Assembly: GCA_009885355.1 (NCBI GenBank)
Contig: VFKW01000168.1
Location: forward strand, 1-7,486
Direction: 5' to 3'
Origin: Candidatus Berkelbacteria bacterium
GTDB taxonomy: Bacteria; Patescibacteriota; UBA1384; VFKW01
DNA: 7,486 nt
Shown: positions 7,329 through 7,486 of the stretch, one piece after another
Position numbering within the stretch: position 1 is the first letter of the stretch
How the letters are laid out: every line of letters begins with the position of its first letter
Translations under genes and position numbers: made by a program
The notes under the pieces: model-generated
Databases searched by the model: none
Seen by the model: the letters and a program-made list of their open reading frames with translations, nothing else
Told to the model about the DNA's origin: nothing

Positions 7329-7381
7329 GGGTTAAGGATCAGGGGCTCATTTCGATGACGCCCCTAGACCCCTAACAACCC
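7329..7381. repeat. long imperfect hairpin with UUCG loop
   Basis: The core (7341-7365) is AGGGGC-TCAT, loop TTCG, then ATGA, a bulged C and GCCCCT: ten pairs on the plus strand. The stem extends outward as TTAAGGATC (7332-7340) against 7367-7375 with two mismatches, then GGG (7329-7331) with CCC (7379-7381) across a three-base bulge. In total it is a 53-base imperfect inverted repeat. No T-run follows on either strand, so it does not look like an intrinsic terminator. It may be a palindromic dispersed repeat or part of a structured RNA; I do not recognise a family. Confidence 0.5.
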
Positions 7382-7388
7382 CTACCCC
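7361..7388 (-). other. G-quadruplex motif upstream of rpoBC
   Basis: The minus strand carries four GGGG tracts (7388-7385, 7382-7379, 7372-7369, 7364-7361) separated by loops of 2, 6 and 4 bases: TA, TTGTTA and TCTA. This fits the standard four-tract pattern with loops of 1-7. The last tract is also one arm of the hairpin at 7341-7365, so the two folds exclude each other. Formation in the cell is not shown. Confidence 0.55.
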
Positions 7389-7446
7389 TCACGACTTTTC
7401 CAAGCCCGTCAAAATATATCATTCTTCCTAAACAGACACTCCCACG

Positions 7447-7475
7447 CTCGACTAGGATTCCATCCTATCGACGAG
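7447..7475. repeat. small inverted repeat near the right edge
   Basis: On the plus strand TAGGAT (7453-7458) pairs with ATCCTA (7462-7467) around a 3-base loop. Outside an asymmetric internal loop (AC / TCGA), CTCG (7447-7450) pairs with CGAG (7472-7475). It sits in a GC-richer stretch with no clear gene. It could be another dispersed palindrome or part of a structure that continues beyond the window. Confidence 0.3.
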
Positions 7476-7486
7476 GCTTCTATTTG

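Larger units (their letters stand above)
7180..7486. other. intergenic stretch without a recognisable gene
   Basis: Upstream of the promoter no start codon with a ribosome binding site opens a frame of useful length on either strand, and no tRNA, rRNA or other known RNA is recognised. The stretch holds the palindromes, hairpins and G-tract motif listed separately, alternating AT-rich and GC-rich blocks, which looks like a cluster of short intergenic repeats. At the right edge both strands have short open frames running off the window (minus strand 7486 to a TGA at 7411-7409; plus strand from 7376), neither with evidence of being coding. Confidence 0.5.

Noticed and set aside
7409..7486. Open frame on the minus strand entering from the right edge, 25 codons ending in TGA, possibly the C-terminus of an upstream gene
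   Set aside because: It is short, no protein family is recognised, the plus strand is open over the same bases, and the stretch is rich in inverted repeats. It cannot be told from chance.
7376..7486. Open frame on the plus strand, 37 codons running off the right edge
   Set aside because: It has no ATG and no ribosome binding site, and it reads a C-rich low-complexity stretch (PLPLTTFPSPS).

Overview
The window holds the bacterial RNA polymerase operon rpoB-rpoC, both genes on the minus strand, plus about 500 bases of non-coding DNA upstream of rpoB. Reading in the direction of transcription (from high to low coordinates): a structured, repeat-like intergenic stretch (about 7230-7486), a near-consensus sigma70 promoter (7152-7179), a leader of about 160 nt with small hairpins (about 7144-6982), complete rpoB (6981-3619, 1120 residues), an 8-base gap carrying the rpoC ribosome binding site, and rpoC (3610 to the left edge of the window). 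The first 1203 codons of rpoC are present. The C-terminal end, probably some 60-100 residues judged against E. coli and B. subtilis, lies outside the window.

The two products are the beta and beta' subunits that together form the catalytic core of RNA polymerase. All landmark elements checked are intact: the NADFDGD magnesium loop, both zinc sites, bridge helix and trigger loop in RpoC; the active-site lysines, the E-D pair and the rifampicin-pocket region in RpoB. No frameshift, intein or intron was seen, and there are no in-frame TGA codons, so the standard bacterial code applies; this argues against the TGA=Gly lineages (Gracilibacteria, Absconditabacteria).

The organism is most likely a member of the Candidate Phyla Radiation (Patescibacteria), of a Parcubacteria-like kind. 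The hints are compact AT-leaning polymerase genes without the large proteobacterial insertions, rpoB standing apart from the rplKAJL ribosomal genes with its own promoter, and the palindrome GCCTGCCGGCAGGC, which I recall as a common intergenic repeat in such genomes. This is inference: no taxonomic marker outside the polymerase is present.

The genes are ordinary housekeeping genes. The points deserving a second look are lineage-specific details of the subunits (unusual residues in the rifampicin pocket, what looks like a duplicated beta-barrel unit in RpoC after the trigger loop, a helical insertion near the RpoC N-terminus) and the dense cluster of palindromes, UUCG/CGAA-loop hairpins and a four-tract G-quadruplex motif upstream of the promoter. 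I found no convincing new biological system beyond these.
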